DNA of 64,000 nt from Streptomyces griseomycini (GCF_014203535.1 NZ_JACHJI010000009.1:1-64000), one strand, 5' to 3'; shown: positions 51,463 through 60,458, counted from the stretch's first letter. The notes: a model not told the origin generated them from the sequence alone. A program made the numbers and translations.

Positions 51463-52728
51463 GTGCCGCTGCTCGACACCCGTGTTCCCGCCGTACTGCT
51501 GCGGATCGACCGGAACCCCTTTCACCACGGAACTCTGGGGGCGGTGCGCTCGCTCGGCAGGGCGGGCGTGGAGGTGCACGTCGTCGCCGATGCGACGGGA
51601 AGTCCCGTCCACCGGTCGCGTTACGCGCACCGCATGCACCCCCCGCCCTCCCCGGGAGCGCCGGAGCGGGAGATCCTCGCCGCGCTGCACCGCGTGGCCG
51701 AACGGATCGCGCGTCCCGCCGTGCTGGTCCCGCTGGACGACGCGAGCGCCATCGCCGTCAGCCGCGCACGGGACGACCTCGCCCCGTCCTACCTGCTGCC
51801 CGAGCTGCCGGGTGCGCTGGCCGAACGCGTCGCCGACAAGGCGGAACTGGCCGCCCTGTGCGCGTCCGCGGACGTCCCGCACCCGGTGACGCTGGTCCCG
51901 GACAGCCCGGCGCGGGCCGCCGACGACGCGCGGCGGCTCGGGCTGCCGCTGGTGGCGAAATGGAGCCGGCCCTGGCTGCTGCCCGCCGGCAGCGGGCTGC
52001 GCAGCACCCAGGTGGTGCGTTCCGCGCAGCAGGCCCGGGAGCTGTACCTGCGCACCGGGGAGGCCGGCAGCCGGCTGCTGCTGCAGGCGTACCTACCGCC
52101 GGGGCCGGACCGGGACTGGTTCTTCCACGGCTACGCCGACCGCTCGGGCACCGTCCGCGCGGGCGGCCCGGGCCGCAAGCAGCTGTCCTGGCCGCGCGGG
52201 GCGGGCCTGACCGCAGTGGGCCGCTGGACGCCCAACCCCGAGGTGCGGGCCCTGGCCGAGCGGCTCGTCGACGCGCTCGGCTACCGCGGCGTCCTCGACC
52301 TCGACTTCCGCCGCTGCGGCGCGACGGGCCGCTACCACCTGCTCGACTTCAACCCGCGTCCCGGCGCCCAGTTCCGGCTCTTCGCGGACAGCGCGGGACT
52401 GGACGTCGTACGCGCCCTGCACCTGGACCTGACGGGCCGTGAGATGCCGGACGGGGACCCGGTGGCCGGGCGGGCGTTCGTGGTGGAGAACTACGCGCCG
52501 TTCGCCGCGCTGCGCACGGCGCCGGGCGGCCGCGAACTGGCCTGGTACGCCCGGGACGACCGCGGCCCCGGATGGGCGATGTGGGCCCTGTGGTGCCGTC
52601 ACGTGTCCGGCCGGCTGCGCGAGCGGCTGGCCGCGACGGCCCCGGTGCCGGCACCGCGCGCGATCCCCCGGGCGGCCTCCCGGGCGGTCTCCTCCTCCCT
52701 GACCGACAACGAGAAAGCGAGCAGTTGA
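51463..52728 (+). CDS. ATP-grasp ligase of the polysaccharide locus
   Basis: 421 residues, carboxylate-amine ligase type ATP-grasp. A pre-ATP-grasp Rossmann-like part (1-110, PAVLLRIDRNPFHHGTLGAVRSLGRAGVEVHVV) is followed by the nucleotide-binding lysine segment LPLVAKWSRPW and the metal-binding end GVLDLDFRR...YHLLDFNPRPGAQF. These enzymes join an acyl phosphate to an amine or hydroxyl. Adjacency suggests addition of an amino acid or acyl group to a sugar or precursor. GTG start at 51463. Stop/start overlap (TGATG) with the flavoprotein makes the two one unit. Confidence 0.82.
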   Translation: MPLLDTRVPAVLLRIDRNPFHHGTLGAVRSLGRAGVEVHVVADATGSPVHRSRYAHRMHPPPSPGAPEREILAALHRVAERIARPAVLVPLDDASAIAVSRARDDLAPSYLLPELPGALAERVADKAELAALCASADVPHPVTLVPDSPARAADDARRLGLPLVAKWSRPWLLPAGSGLRSTQVVRSAQQARELYLRTGEAGSRLLLQAYLPPGPDRDWFFHGYADRSGTVRAGGPGRKQLSWPRGAGLTAVGRWTPNPEVRALAERLVDALGYRGVLDLDFRRCGATGRYHLLDFNPRPGAQFRLFADSAGLDVVRALHLDLTGREMPDGDPVAGRAFVVENYAPFAALRTAPGGRELAWYARDDRGPGWAMWALWCRHVSGRLRERLAATAPVPAPRAIPRAASRAVSSSLTDNEKASS

Positions 52729-53996
52729 TGATGTACGACCTTCTGGTGGTGGGCGCGGGTCCGTACGGCCTGTCGATCGCGTCCCACGCCGCGGCCGCCG
52801 GTCTGCACCTGCGCGTGTTCGGCCGGCCCATGGCGTCCTGGCGGGACCACATGCCCGGCGGCATGTTCCTGAAGTCCGAACCGTGGGCGTCCAACCTCTC
52901 CGACCCGGCCGGGCGCTGGCGGCTGGACGCCTACTGCGCCGAGCAGGGTCTGACGGCGCGCCACGCCGAGCCGATCCCGGTGGAGGCGTTCGCGGCGTAC
53001 GGCCTGTGGTTCGCCCGGCACGCCGTGCCGGCGGTGGACGAGCGCACGGTGACCCGGGTGACGCCCGGCCCCGACGGCTTCACGGTGGTCACCGAGGACG
53101 GGGAGGCGCTGCGCGCGCGGACCGTGGCGCTGGCGGTCGGCGTGATGCCGTTCATCGAGGTGCCGCAGACCCTGCGCGGACTGCACCCCGCCCTGGTCAC
53201 GCACAGCAGCCACCACAGCGACCTGGGCCGGTTCCAGGGCAAGGACGTCACGGTGATCGGCGGCGGTCAGGCGGCGCTGGAGACCGCGGCGCTGCTCGCC
53301 GAACAGGGCACGCGGGTACGGGTGCTGGCGCGGGCGGAGCGGCTGCGGTGGAACGACGTGCCGCCGCCCTGGGAGCGCCCCTGGTGGCAGTCGGTCCGCT
53401 CCCCGCACAGCGGTCTGGGCCCCGGCTGGCGGAACTGGTTCTACTCCGAGCGCCCCGGCCTCTTCCGGCGGCTGCCGGAGGCGACCCGGTCGCGCATCGC
53501 GGCCACGGCGCTGGGTCCGGCGGGCGCCTGGTGGGTGCGGGACCGGGTGGAACGGGCGGTGGACCTGCTGCCCGGCCACGAGGTCACCAGGGCGAGCGCG
53601 GTGCCGGGCGGGGTGCTGCTGGAGACGGTCAGCCTCCAGGGCGCCCGGCGCAGCCTGGAGACCGAACACGTCATCGCCGCCACCGGGTTCCGGGCGCGCT
53701 GCGACCGGCTCGGGCTGCTCTCCGCCGAGCTGCGCGGCACGCTGGCGACGCTGCCCGACGGTTCCCCCGCGCTGGGGCACACCTTCGAGTCGTCCCACCC
53801 CGGGCTGTTCCTCGCGGGCCTGGTGACCGCGTCCGGCTTCGGCCCGGCCATGCGCTTCGTGCACGGCGCGACGTTCACGGCGGCGACGCTCGTGCAGGGG
53901 GTGCGCCGCCGGCTCAGGGCGACTCCGCCGCGCGGGACGGTTCCCGTTCCGGGCGGCGCCGGCCGGAGCACGTCGCCGTCACCGGTGGGCCACTGA
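52728..53996 (+). CDS. FAD-dependent flavoprotein (monooxygenase/Lys-hydroxylase-like)
   Basis: 422 residues. An N-terminal FAD site DLLVVGAGPYGLSIASHAA is followed by RDHMPGGMFLKSEPWASN, a second dinucleotide site VTVIGGGQAALETAALLAEQG (NADPH) and the ATGFRA motif. This is the fold of class B flavin monooxygenases and N-hydroxylases. ATG 52728 overlaps the ATP-grasp stop. Such a pair (ATP-grasp plus flavoprotein) could make a modified amino acid or acyl group and attach it, perhaps to the polymer made upstream. The substrate is not visible from sequence. Confidence 0.82.
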   Translation: MMYDLLVVGAGPYGLSIASHAAAAGLHLRVFGRPMASWRDHMPGGMFLKSEPWASNLSDPAGRWRLDAYCAEQGLTARHAEPIPVEAFAAYGLWFARHAVPAVDERTVTRVTPGPDGFTVVTEDGEALRARTVALAVGVMPFIEVPQTLRGLHPALVTHSSHHSDLGRFQGKDVTVIGGGQAALETAALLAEQGTRVRVLARAERLRWNDVPPPWERPWWQSVRSPHSGLGPGWRNWFYSERPGLFRRLPEATRSRIAATALGPAGAWWVRDRVERAVDLLPGHEVTRASAVPGGVLLETVSLQGARRSLETEHVIAATGFRARCDRLGLLSAELRGTLATLPDGSPALGHTFESSHPGLFLAGLVTASGFGPAMRFVHGATFTAATLVQGVRRRLRATPPRGTVPVPGGAGRSTSPSPVGH

Positions 53997-54054
53997 CGCG
54001 GGGGCCCGGGGGCGGACGGTGACGGCGTGCGGCGCCCGCCCGCGCACACGGTTC

Positions 54055-54109
54055 GTCCCCCGGACCCGCTCGGCCACCTCGCGGGGTGGCCCGGGTCGGT
54101 CCGGGGGAC
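54055..54109. terminator. Imperfect hairpin between convergent genes
   Basis: GTCCCCCGGACC near 54055 pairs with GGTCCGGGGGAC ending at 54109. The inner part (CGGCCACC with GGTGGCCCG) pairs with a few mismatches. It lies between the flavoprotein and the chaplin gene, which converge, and likely stops both transcripts. Confidence 0.6.
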
Positions 54110-54174
54110 GTGTCGCGCTCCGGCGGGAGCCGGCGCCGGGAGGGGTGGACCCGTGCGCCGGCACCCGGGAGCGG

Positions 54175-55173
54175 CTAGCGGCCGGCGCCGACGCGCCGGC
54201 GGCGGTACAGCATCGCCCCGCCCGCGATCAGCGCGGCGCTGGCGGCCGAGGCGGCGATCATGCCCTCGCTGCCGGTCTCGGCCAGGTGGGGCACGGTGCC
54301 GGGCTGCTCCTCGTCGACGGTCGGCGGCGCGGGCGGCGTCTTCTCGCCGGGCTCGGGCGTCGCCGGGGTCGGCTTCGGGGTGGGGGTGGGGGTGGGGGTG
54401 ACGGCGGGCGGGGTCGTGTCGTCCTCGCCGTAGCCGTAACCGTAGCCGGCGGTGTCGCCGCAGGAGTTGCCGTACGTGGAGTCGAACAGCCCGACCAGGG
54501 AGGCGACGTTGCCGCACACGTTCAGCGGCACGTGCACCGGAACCTGGATGTTGTTCCCGGACGCCACGCCGGGGGATCCCTCGGCACCGCCCACCGCGTG
54601 CGCGCCGCCGTACGCGGAGTCGCCGTAGGAGGAGTCTCCGTAGGAGGAGTCCGACGACCGGTCCCCGGACTTGTGCGCGTGCGAGGTGTTGCCGCAGGAG
54701 TTGCCGGCCGTCGTGTTGAGCGCCCCGATCACGGTGATGTCGTTGCCGCACACGTTCACCGGCACGTCGACCGGTGCCTGCACGTTGTTCCCGGACGCCA
54801 CGCCGGGGGATCCCTCGGCACCGCCCACCGCGTGCGCGCCGCCGTGGGAGGGGTCACCGTACGCGGAGTCGCCGTAGGAGGAGTCCGCGTGGGAGGAGTC
54901 CGACGACCGGTCCTCGGACTTGTGCGCGTGCGAGGTGTTGCCGCAGGAGTTGTCGAACGCGCCGTTGAGCGCCCCGACCACACCGATGGTGTTGCCGCAC
55001 ACGTTCACCGGCACGTGCACCGGTGCCTGCACGTTGTTCCCGGACAGCACACCGGGAGAATCCTCGGCACCGCCCACCGCGTGCGAGTCGGCGAGGGCGG
55101 GGGTTCCGTACAGGGTCAGAATGCCCGTGGCGGCGGCCGCCGCGAACACTCCCCTGCTCAGGGTCTGTCGCAA
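54175..55173 (-). CDS. Long chaplin with three chaplin domains and LAETG anchor
   Basis: 332 residues. The signal peptide is about 1-29. Three chaplin domains follow at about 33-80, 113-163 and 193-240, each with GNN(V/I)Q.PV.VP.NVCGN and a Cys pair exactly 18 residues apart (59/77, 142/160, 220/238). Ser/Gly/Asp/Tyr-rich spacers (SSYGDSAYGG) separate them. A Thr-Pro linker leads to LAETG (297-301), a TM helix and RRRR, a class E sortase signal. Known long chaplins (ChpA-C) have two domains, so three is unusual. Chaplins form the amyloid surface of aerial hyphae. The TTG at 55173 has an AGGAAG site. By remembered synteny the ChpA equivalent. Confidence 0.93.
   Translation of the reverse strand: MRQTLSRGVFAAAAATGILTLYGTPALADSHAVGGAEDSPGVLSGNNVQAPVHVPVNVCGNTIGVVGALNGAFDNSCGNTSHAHKSEDRSSDSSHADSSYGDSAYGDPSHGGAHAVGGAEGSPGVASGNNVQAPVDVPVNVCGNDITVIGALNTTAGNSCGNTSHAHKSGDRSSDSSYGDSSYGDSAYGGAHAVGGAEGSPGVASGNNIQVPVHVPLNVCGNVASLVGLFDSTYGNSCGDTAGYGYGYGEDDTTPPAVTPTPTPTPKPTPATPEPGEKTPPAPPTVDEEQPGTVPHLAETGSEGMIAASAASAALIAGGAMLYRRRRVGAGR
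54551..55060. repeat. Three internal chaplin repeats in DNA
   Basis: The DNA for the three chaplin domains is repeated in register: GTTGTTCCCGGAC segments occur near 54550, 54784 and 55033 (spacings 234 and 249 bp, in frame). The first two copies are nearly identical across tens of bases, including the spacer. This suggests recent in-gene duplication, and such repeats may collapse or expand. Confidence 0.85.
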
Positions 55174-55324
55174 TGTGGTTGTCTTCCTGCTTGAAGAATG
55201 GGACTGGCCGGCCCCGGCATGGAGATCGGCAACCGAGGCCACGCGTTCTGACCCTCGGCTGTCGCATGGCCTACTCCTTCATCAACCCGACCCACGGGAA
55301 TCGGTTGCGCAGGTTCACCCGGTT

Positions 55325-55362
55325 GGACCGCACGCGGACCGTGCGCGGCCCGCGTGCGGTCC
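55325..55362 (-). terminator. Terminator of the ABC/hydrolase operon
   Basis: A perfect 13-bp inverted repeat (GGACCGCACGCGG with its complement, 12-nt loop) lies 4 bp beyond the stop codon of the minus-strand permease gene. No T-tract, as is common in this genus. Confidence 0.75.
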
Positions 55363-55366
55363 GGCG

Positions 55367-56284
55367 TCAGGAGACCACGTCCTTGCGGGCGAACCCGCGG
55401 AAGGCCAGCGCGAACAGCACGAGGGCGTACGTGACGGAGACGGCGGCGCCCTGGATCATGCCGGACCACTCCGGCGTCGGCTGGACGGCGTCCGCCCAGG
55501 CGAACTGCCAGTGCGCGGGCAGGAAGTGGCGCCAGTCGCCGAGGGCGGTGACGGCGTCGAGCACATTGCCGACGATGGTCAGGCCGACGGCGCCGCCGAC
55601 CGCGCCCAGCGGGGCGTCGGTCCGGGTGGACAGCCAGAACGCGAGCCCGGCGGTGACCAGTTGCGACACGAAGAGGTACGCCACGACCACCACGAGCCGC
55701 TGGGCCGCCGTGCCGGGGTCCAGCGCGCCGCCGGTGGGGATCTGCAGCGGGCCCCACCCGTAGGCCGCCGTGCCGACGGCGAGCGCCACCAGCGGCAGCA
55801 GCACCATCGCGGCGAGGCTCAGGCCCAGTCCGACGATCAGCTTGGACCACAGCAGCCGCATGCGGGGCACGGGCGCGGCGAGCAGATAGCGCAGGGAGGA
55901 CCAGCCGGCCTCCGAGGCGACCGTGTCCCCGCAGAACAGGGCGACCGGGATGACCAGGAGGAAGCCCGCCGACACGAACAGGTTCACTGCGGCGAAGTTG
56001 GCGCCGGACGCGGTGGCCGTGTCCATCAGGTTCACCCGGCCGCCCGGACGGTCCGGCTCCCCGCCGATCGCGAAGGCGACCACCAGCACGAACGGCAGGA
56101 CGGCGAGGATCGCGCCCATGACGACGGTGCGGCGGCGCTTGAGCTGGCGGACCAGCTCCACCCGGAGGGGCAGGGTGCGGCCCGCGCGGTAGCCGGCGGC
56201 GGCCTCGACGGACACGGCCGGCTCGGCGGGCGCGGCGGGTCCGGCCGGCTCGGCGGGCTCGTTCCGCTCGGTGAGCGTGCTCAT
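55367..56284 (-). CDS. ABC-2 type transporter permease
   Basis: 305 residues, six predicted TM helices: near 55-75 (MGAILAVLPFVLVVAFAIGG), 100-122, 150-175, 195-218, 225-245 and 275-298. SEAGWSSLRYLLAAPVPRMRLLWSK is the usual cytoplasmic motif of ABC-2 permeases. The N-terminus is Ala/Pro/Glu-rich. The ATG at 56284 overlaps the upstream gene's stop (ATGA), coupling it to the ATPase fusion. The long open frame that continues upstream on this strand is not coding. The substrate is unknown. Confidence 0.87.
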   Translation of the reverse strand: MSTLTERNEPAEPAGPAAPAEPAVSVEAAAGYRAGRTLPLRVELVRQLKRRRTVVMGAILAVLPFVLVVAFAIGGEPDRPGGRVNLMDTATASGANFAAVNLFVSAGFLLVIPVALFCGDTVASEAGWSSLRYLLAAPVPRMRLLWSKLIVGLGLSLAAMVLLPLVALAVGTAAYGWGPLQIPTGGALDPGTAAQRLVVVVAYLFVSQLVTAGLAFWLSTRTDAPLGAVGGAVGLTIVGNVLDAVTALGDWRHFLPAHWQFAWADAVQPTPEWSGMIQGAAVSVTYALVLFALAFRGFARKDVVS

Positions 56285-58935
56285 GCGGAACCTCCGATCA
56301 GGGTGAGGAAGGCGTCCTCGAGGCGGCGGTGCGGGCCGACCGACGCCACGGGGACCTCGAGCCGGACCAGTTCGGCGACCAGGCGCGGGGCGGTGCCGTC
56401 CGCGTCGAGCCGGACCAGCAGCCCCCCGTCGGTGCGGACGGCCGAGGCGACGCCCGGCAGCGCGGCGATCTTCTCGGCGACCGGCTCGTCCACGGGGGTC
56501 ACGGTCCCGACGAGCAGGGTGTCGCCGGAGCCGACGATCTCGTGCACCGGGCCCGCCTGGACGAGCCGCCCGCGGTCCATGACGACGAGGTGGGTGCAGG
56601 ACTGTTCGACCTCGGACAGCAGGTGGCTGGAGACGATCACCGTGCGCCCGGCGGCGGCGTACCGGATCATCACCTCGCGCATCTCGCGGATCTGGGGCGG
56701 GTCCAGCCCGTTGGTCGGTTCGTCGAGGATGAGCAGGTCCGGCAGGCCGAGCATGGCCTGGGCGATGGCGAGGCGCTGGCGCATGCCCTGGGAGTAGGTG
56801 CGCACCGCGCGGGCGAGGGCGTCGCCGAGCCCGGCGATCCGGAGGGCCTCGTCCAGGTGGGCGTCCTCGGGCGGGCGGCCGGTGGCCCTCCAGTACAGCT
56901 CGAGGTTCTCCCGGCCGGACAGGTGCGGCAGGAAGCCGGCGCCCTCGACGAAGGCGCCGACCCGGGACAGCACGGGGGCGCCGGGCCGGACCGCGTGGCC
57001 GAAGACGCGGATCTCGCCGCCGTCCGGCTTGATCAGGCCCATCAGCATGCGCAGGGTCGTCGTCTTGCCCGCGCCGTTCGGGCCGAGGAGGCCGAGGACC
57101 TGGCCCCGTTCGACGCGGAAGGACAGGTCCTGCACGGCGTACCGGTCGGCGGAGCGGGCGTAGCGCTTGCTCAGGCCGGTGATCTGGAGCGGTACGTCGG
57201 CCAGGTCGGGGTCGACGGCCGCGGCCGTCGTGCGGCGGCGGCCGGTGAGGACCAGGGCGAGGGCGATCACGGCACCGGCGGCCGGCAGCCACCACACCCA
57301 CGCGGGCAGCGGGGCCGCCGCGGTGGTCACACCGGGCGCGGTGGGCACCGTGAGGTCGCTCTTCAGGGAGACGGTGTACGTCGCCGGGGCGGCCGGTGAG
57401 GCGTAGCCGAGGTCGGTGGAGGCGAGGACGAGGCGCAGGCGGTGGCCCTCGCGCACCTCGTGGTCGACGGCCGGGAGGGTGAGCGTCACGTCCCTTCCGG
57501 CCCCGGCGCCCTCGACGCGGACCGGCGCGACCAGCTGGGAGGGCAGCACCTGCTGCCTGCCGTCCGGGCCGACGTCGTACACCTTGCCGAACAGCACGGC
57601 GTCCTCGCTCGTCGACTTCACGTGGACGGTGACCGTCGGCGATCCGGTGATCCGCAGGTCGGTGCCGACCGGGGCGGACTCGAAGCGGGCGTGCTGGCCG
57701 GGGAAGTCGAGGGACACCCCGACGCCGAGGGAGGACAGCTGGGCCAGGCCGCCGGAGCCGCCGAGGCCGGGGAGCGCGGAGACGGCGGGCGGACTGGCGC
57801 CGGCCGGGTTGGCGAAGCTCTGCTCGCGTCCAGTGAGGGGGAAGGACCTGCCGCCGTCCCCCAGGCCCGGGTAGCGGTCCGCGCTCGCGCCGCGCAGCTG
57901 TGCCTCGCCGTCGGTGGAGTCGACGCCCCCGGTGCGGGTGACGCGGAAGGCGGGGCCGGTGTCGGCGCCCTCGTCGTCCTTCAGGTACCGGTCGAACCAG
58001 GCGCGCACGCGCTGCTGCACGCGGCTCGTCTCCGGGTCGCCGCCGTCGTGCCCGCCCGCGATCCAGTCGACGCCGACGGGGGCTCCGCCCGCACGGATCG
58101 CCTGCGCGGCGGCGTCGGCCTGGCCGAGCGGGAAGAGGGAGTCGGACTGGCCCTGCACGAGGAGGGCCGGCACGTCGATGCGGTCGGCGACGGCGGACGG
58201 CGAGCGTTCCTCCAGCAGCTCACGGGCCCGCGCGTCCGGGGTGCCGGACTCGGCGACCCGCTCGTACATCGCGCACAGCGCGGGCTCGAACCGCTCGCAG
58301 CCGCCGCCGGAGGCGACGAAGACGCCCGCCCACAGCTTCTTGAAGACGCCGTTCGGGAAGAGCGCGTCGGCGAGGTCGAAGTAGGTGATCGCCGGGGCGA
58401 CGGCGTCGACCCGGTCGTCGTGCCCGGCGGCGAGGAGGGCGACGGCGCCGCCGTACGAGGCGCCGGCCATGCCGACGCGCGGGTCGCCGGGTCCGTCGAG
58501 CTCGACCTCGGGCCGGTCCGCCAGCCAGTCGAGGAGCCGGGAGACGTCGGCGACCTCGCCCTCCGGGTCGTTCAGCCCGATCTTCCCGGTGGACTTCCCG
58601 AAGCCGCGCGCGGACCAGGTGAGGACGGCGTACCCGTCGCGCGCGAGGTCCTCGGCCTGCTGCCGCACGTCGTCCTTGCTGCCGCCGAAGCCGTGCCCGA
58701 GCAGGACGGCGGGGCGGCGGCCGTCGGGTCCGGCGGTGAAGTACGAGGTGTCGATCCGCACCCCGTCGCCCACGCTCATGACCCGGTCGGCGCGGTGGAC
58801 CGCGGGCGGGTCGTCCGAGGCGACGGCGGTCCAGGTACCGGCACCGGCGAGCACGACGACGGCGGCCGCGGCGGCCGTGATCCGTCGCGGCCGCCGTGAC
58901 CGCGGCCACCGCGCTCCGGGCAGTCGAAGATCCAT
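56281..58935 (-). CDS. Exported alpha/beta hydrolase fused to ABC ATPase
   Basis: 884 residues, a clear fusion. An N-terminal TM (about 18-40) precedes an S15/X-Pro-dipeptidase-like alpha/beta hydrolase (about 50-420) with VLLGHGFGGS, WSARGFGKS, the nucleophile elbow GMAGASYGGAV and a beta-rich C-terminal domain (to about 535). A second TM (about 548-570, WVWWLPAAGAVIALALVL) leads to an ABC ATPase (about 585-884) with GPNGAGKTTT, YSQGMRQRL and LLILDEPTNGLD. This topology places the hydrolase outside and the ATPase inside. Coupled to the ABC-2 permease. It may hydrolyse what the pump exports, or protect the envelope; both are inference. Confidence 0.87.
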   Translation of the reverse strand: MDLRLPGARWPRSRRPRRITAAAAAVVVLAGAGTWTAVASDDPPAVHRADRVMSVGDGVRIDTSYFTAGPDGRRPAVLLGHGFGGSKDDVRQQAEDLARDGYAVLTWSARGFGKSTGKIGLNDPEGEVADVSRLLDWLADRPEVELDGPGDPRVGMAGASYGGAVALLAAGHDDRVDAVAPAITYFDLADALFPNGVFKKLWAGVFVASGGGCERFEPALCAMYERVAESGTPDARARELLEERSPSAVADRIDVPALLVQGQSDSLFPLGQADAAAQAIRAGGAPVGVDWIAGGHDGGDPETSRVQQRVRAWFDRYLKDDEGADTGPAFRVTRTGGVDSTDGEAQLRGASADRYPGLGDGGRSFPLTGREQSFANPAGASPPAVSALPGLGGSGGLAQLSSLGVGVSLDFPGQHARFESAPVGTDLRITGSPTVTVHVKSTSEDAVLFGKVYDVGPDGRQQVLPSQLVAPVRVEGAGAGRDVTLTLPAVDHEVREGHRLRLVLASTDLGYASPAAPATYTVSLKSDLTVPTAPGVTTAAAPLPAWVWWLPAAGAVIALALVLTGRRRTTAAAVDPDLADVPLQITGLSKRYARSADRYAVQDLSFRVERGQVLGLLGPNGAGKTTTLRMLMGLIKPDGGEIRVFGHAVRPGAPVLSRVGAFVEGAGFLPHLSGRENLELYWRATGRPPEDAHLDEALRIAGLGDALARAVRTYSQGMRQRLAIAQAMLGLPDLLILDEPTNGLDPPQIREMREVMIRYAAAGRTVIVSSHLLSEVEQSCTHLVVMDRGRLVQAGPVHEIVGSGDTLLVGTVTPVDEPVAEKIAALPGVASAVRTDGGLLVRLDADGTAPRLVAELVRLEVPVASVGPHRRLEDAFLTLIGGSA

Positions 58936-59051
58936 GCGTCAACCGTACGGGGCGAACCTGTCGGGGTGATGCCGACCGGAGACCGAACCCGGTCCCCTCC
59001 CGGCGGCGTACGGAGCCGCCGCCGTGTACCGCGTCCGTGGTACGGCGGCGC

Positions 59052-60458
59052 CTACGACCGCGCGTCCTCCGGCAGGGTCACCAGCCAGCGGGTGGTGGCG
59101 CGGGGGCGGAGGTAGAGGGCCCAGTAGAGGGTGGCGACCGCGGTGATGCCGCCGGTCCACAGCAGGTGCTCCGGCTCCTGCTGGGTGAGGACGTAGCCCA
59201 GGACCACGATCAGCAGGGCCGGTACGGCGGGCCACAGCGGCATGCGCCAGGCGCGGGCGTGGCGGTGGGCGCCGCGGCGGGAGAGCAGGGCGGCGGCGGC
59301 GACGAGCAGGTACATGCCGGTGACGGAGACGCCCGTGACCCCGTACAGGGTGTCCAGGTTCACGAAGCACAGGACCGCGCCGGGGACGCCGACCGCGAGG
59401 GTGGCGACCCAGGGGGAGCCGAAGCGGCCGAGCCGGGAGAAGACGGCGTTCACCGGCTCCGGCCAGGCCTTGTCGCGGGCGGAGGCGAACAGGACGCGCG
59501 AGTTCTGGATGACCATGACGATGCCGGCGTTGACGATCGCGAGCGCCACGCAGAGGCTGACGAAGGTGCCGACGGCGGAGTTGGACCAGGCGGTGACCAT
59601 GGCGGAGATGTCGCCGCCGGTCAGCGCGGCGAGGTCGGAGGCGCCCAGGGTGATGGCGACGACCGGGACCAGGATGATGACGGCGGAGATGCCGAGGGTG
59701 GCCAGCACCGTGCGGGCGACGTTGCGGCGCGGGTTCTCCAGTTCCTCGGAGAGGTAGACGGCCGTGGAGAAGCCCTGGGTGATGAACAGGGCGATGGCGA
59801 GCCCGGAGACGACCAGCAGGGCGGTCACGGCGTCCGGGCGGCCGTCGGCGCCGGCGACCTCCATGGAGGCGAGGCTGTCGAGGCCGCGCTCGCCGTGGGC
59901 GAAGCCCAGCACCGCCACCACGGCCGCCGCGATGACCTCCAGGACCAGGAAGACGCCGGTGATCCAGGCGTTGGCGCGCAGGTCCAGCAGGCCGGCGAGG
60001 GTGGCGAGCAGCATGACGGCGGCGCCGGTCCAGGACGGGTCGAGGTGGGCGATGGGGGCGAGGTAGTCGGCCGTGCCCATCGCGATCACCGGCGGGACGA
60101 TCATCACCACCAGCAGGGACAGCACGAAGACCAGCCAGCCCGCCAGCCGGCCGGCGAGCGTGGAGACCATCGCGTACTCGCCGCCCGCGCTGGGGACGAG
60201 GGTGCCCAGCTCCGAGTAGCAGAACGCCACGGCGACGCAGAGCAGCGAGCCGACGGCGATGGTGAGGGCGGTGGCGGTGCCCAGGGAGCCGAACAGGTCG
60301 GGGACGACCACGAACAGCGTCGAGGCCGGCGTCACGCACGAGAGGGTGAGGAGGGTGCCGCCGACGACCCCGATGGACCGTTTGAGCTTCCGGGGACTGT
60401 CCGGGTCCGCCGGGGCCGGGGGGACGGCGGTCTCGGCGGGGCGGAGCGTGTCGGTCAT
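59052..60458 (-). CDS. APC-family amino-acid permease
   Basis: 468 residues with about 12 TM helices. The N-terminal region KRSIGVVGGTLLTLSCVTPAS and the SELGTLVPSAGGEYAMVSTLAGRL segment are typical of amino acid/polyamine/organocation permeases. SEELENPRRNVART is the conserved loop after TM6. It probably imports an amino acid or polyamine; the substrate is not identifiable. The ATG at 60458 is the first Met of the family-like N-terminus. Upstream to mmsA lies a 303-bp gap. Confidence 0.87.
   Translation of the reverse strand: MTDTLRPAETAVPPAPADPDSPRKLKRSIGVVGGTLLTLSCVTPASTLFVVVPDLFGSLGTATALTIAVGSLLCVAVAFCYSELGTLVPSAGGEYAMVSTLAGRLAGWLVFVLSLLVVMIVPPVIAMGTADYLAPIAHLDPSWTGAAVMLLATLAGLLDLRANAWITGVFLVLEVIAAAVVAVLGFAHGERGLDSLASMEVAGADGRPDAVTALLVVSGLAIALFITQGFSTAVYLSEELENPRRNVARTVLATLGISAVIILVPVVAITLGASDLAALTGGDISAMVTAWSNSAVGTFVSLCVALAIVNAGIVMVIQNSRVLFASARDKAWPEPVNAVFSRLGRFGSPWVATLAVGVPGAVLCFVNLDTLYGVTGVSVTGMYLLVAAAALLSRRGAHRHARAWRMPLWPAVPALLIVVLGYVLTQQEPEHLLWTGGITAVATLYWALYLRPRATTRWLVTLPEDARS

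Noticed and set aside
54551..55060. Regular repeats that could suggest a CRISPR array
   Set aside because: Repeats are 234-249 bp apart, in frame and encode chaplin domains. No short repeat/spacer pattern exists.
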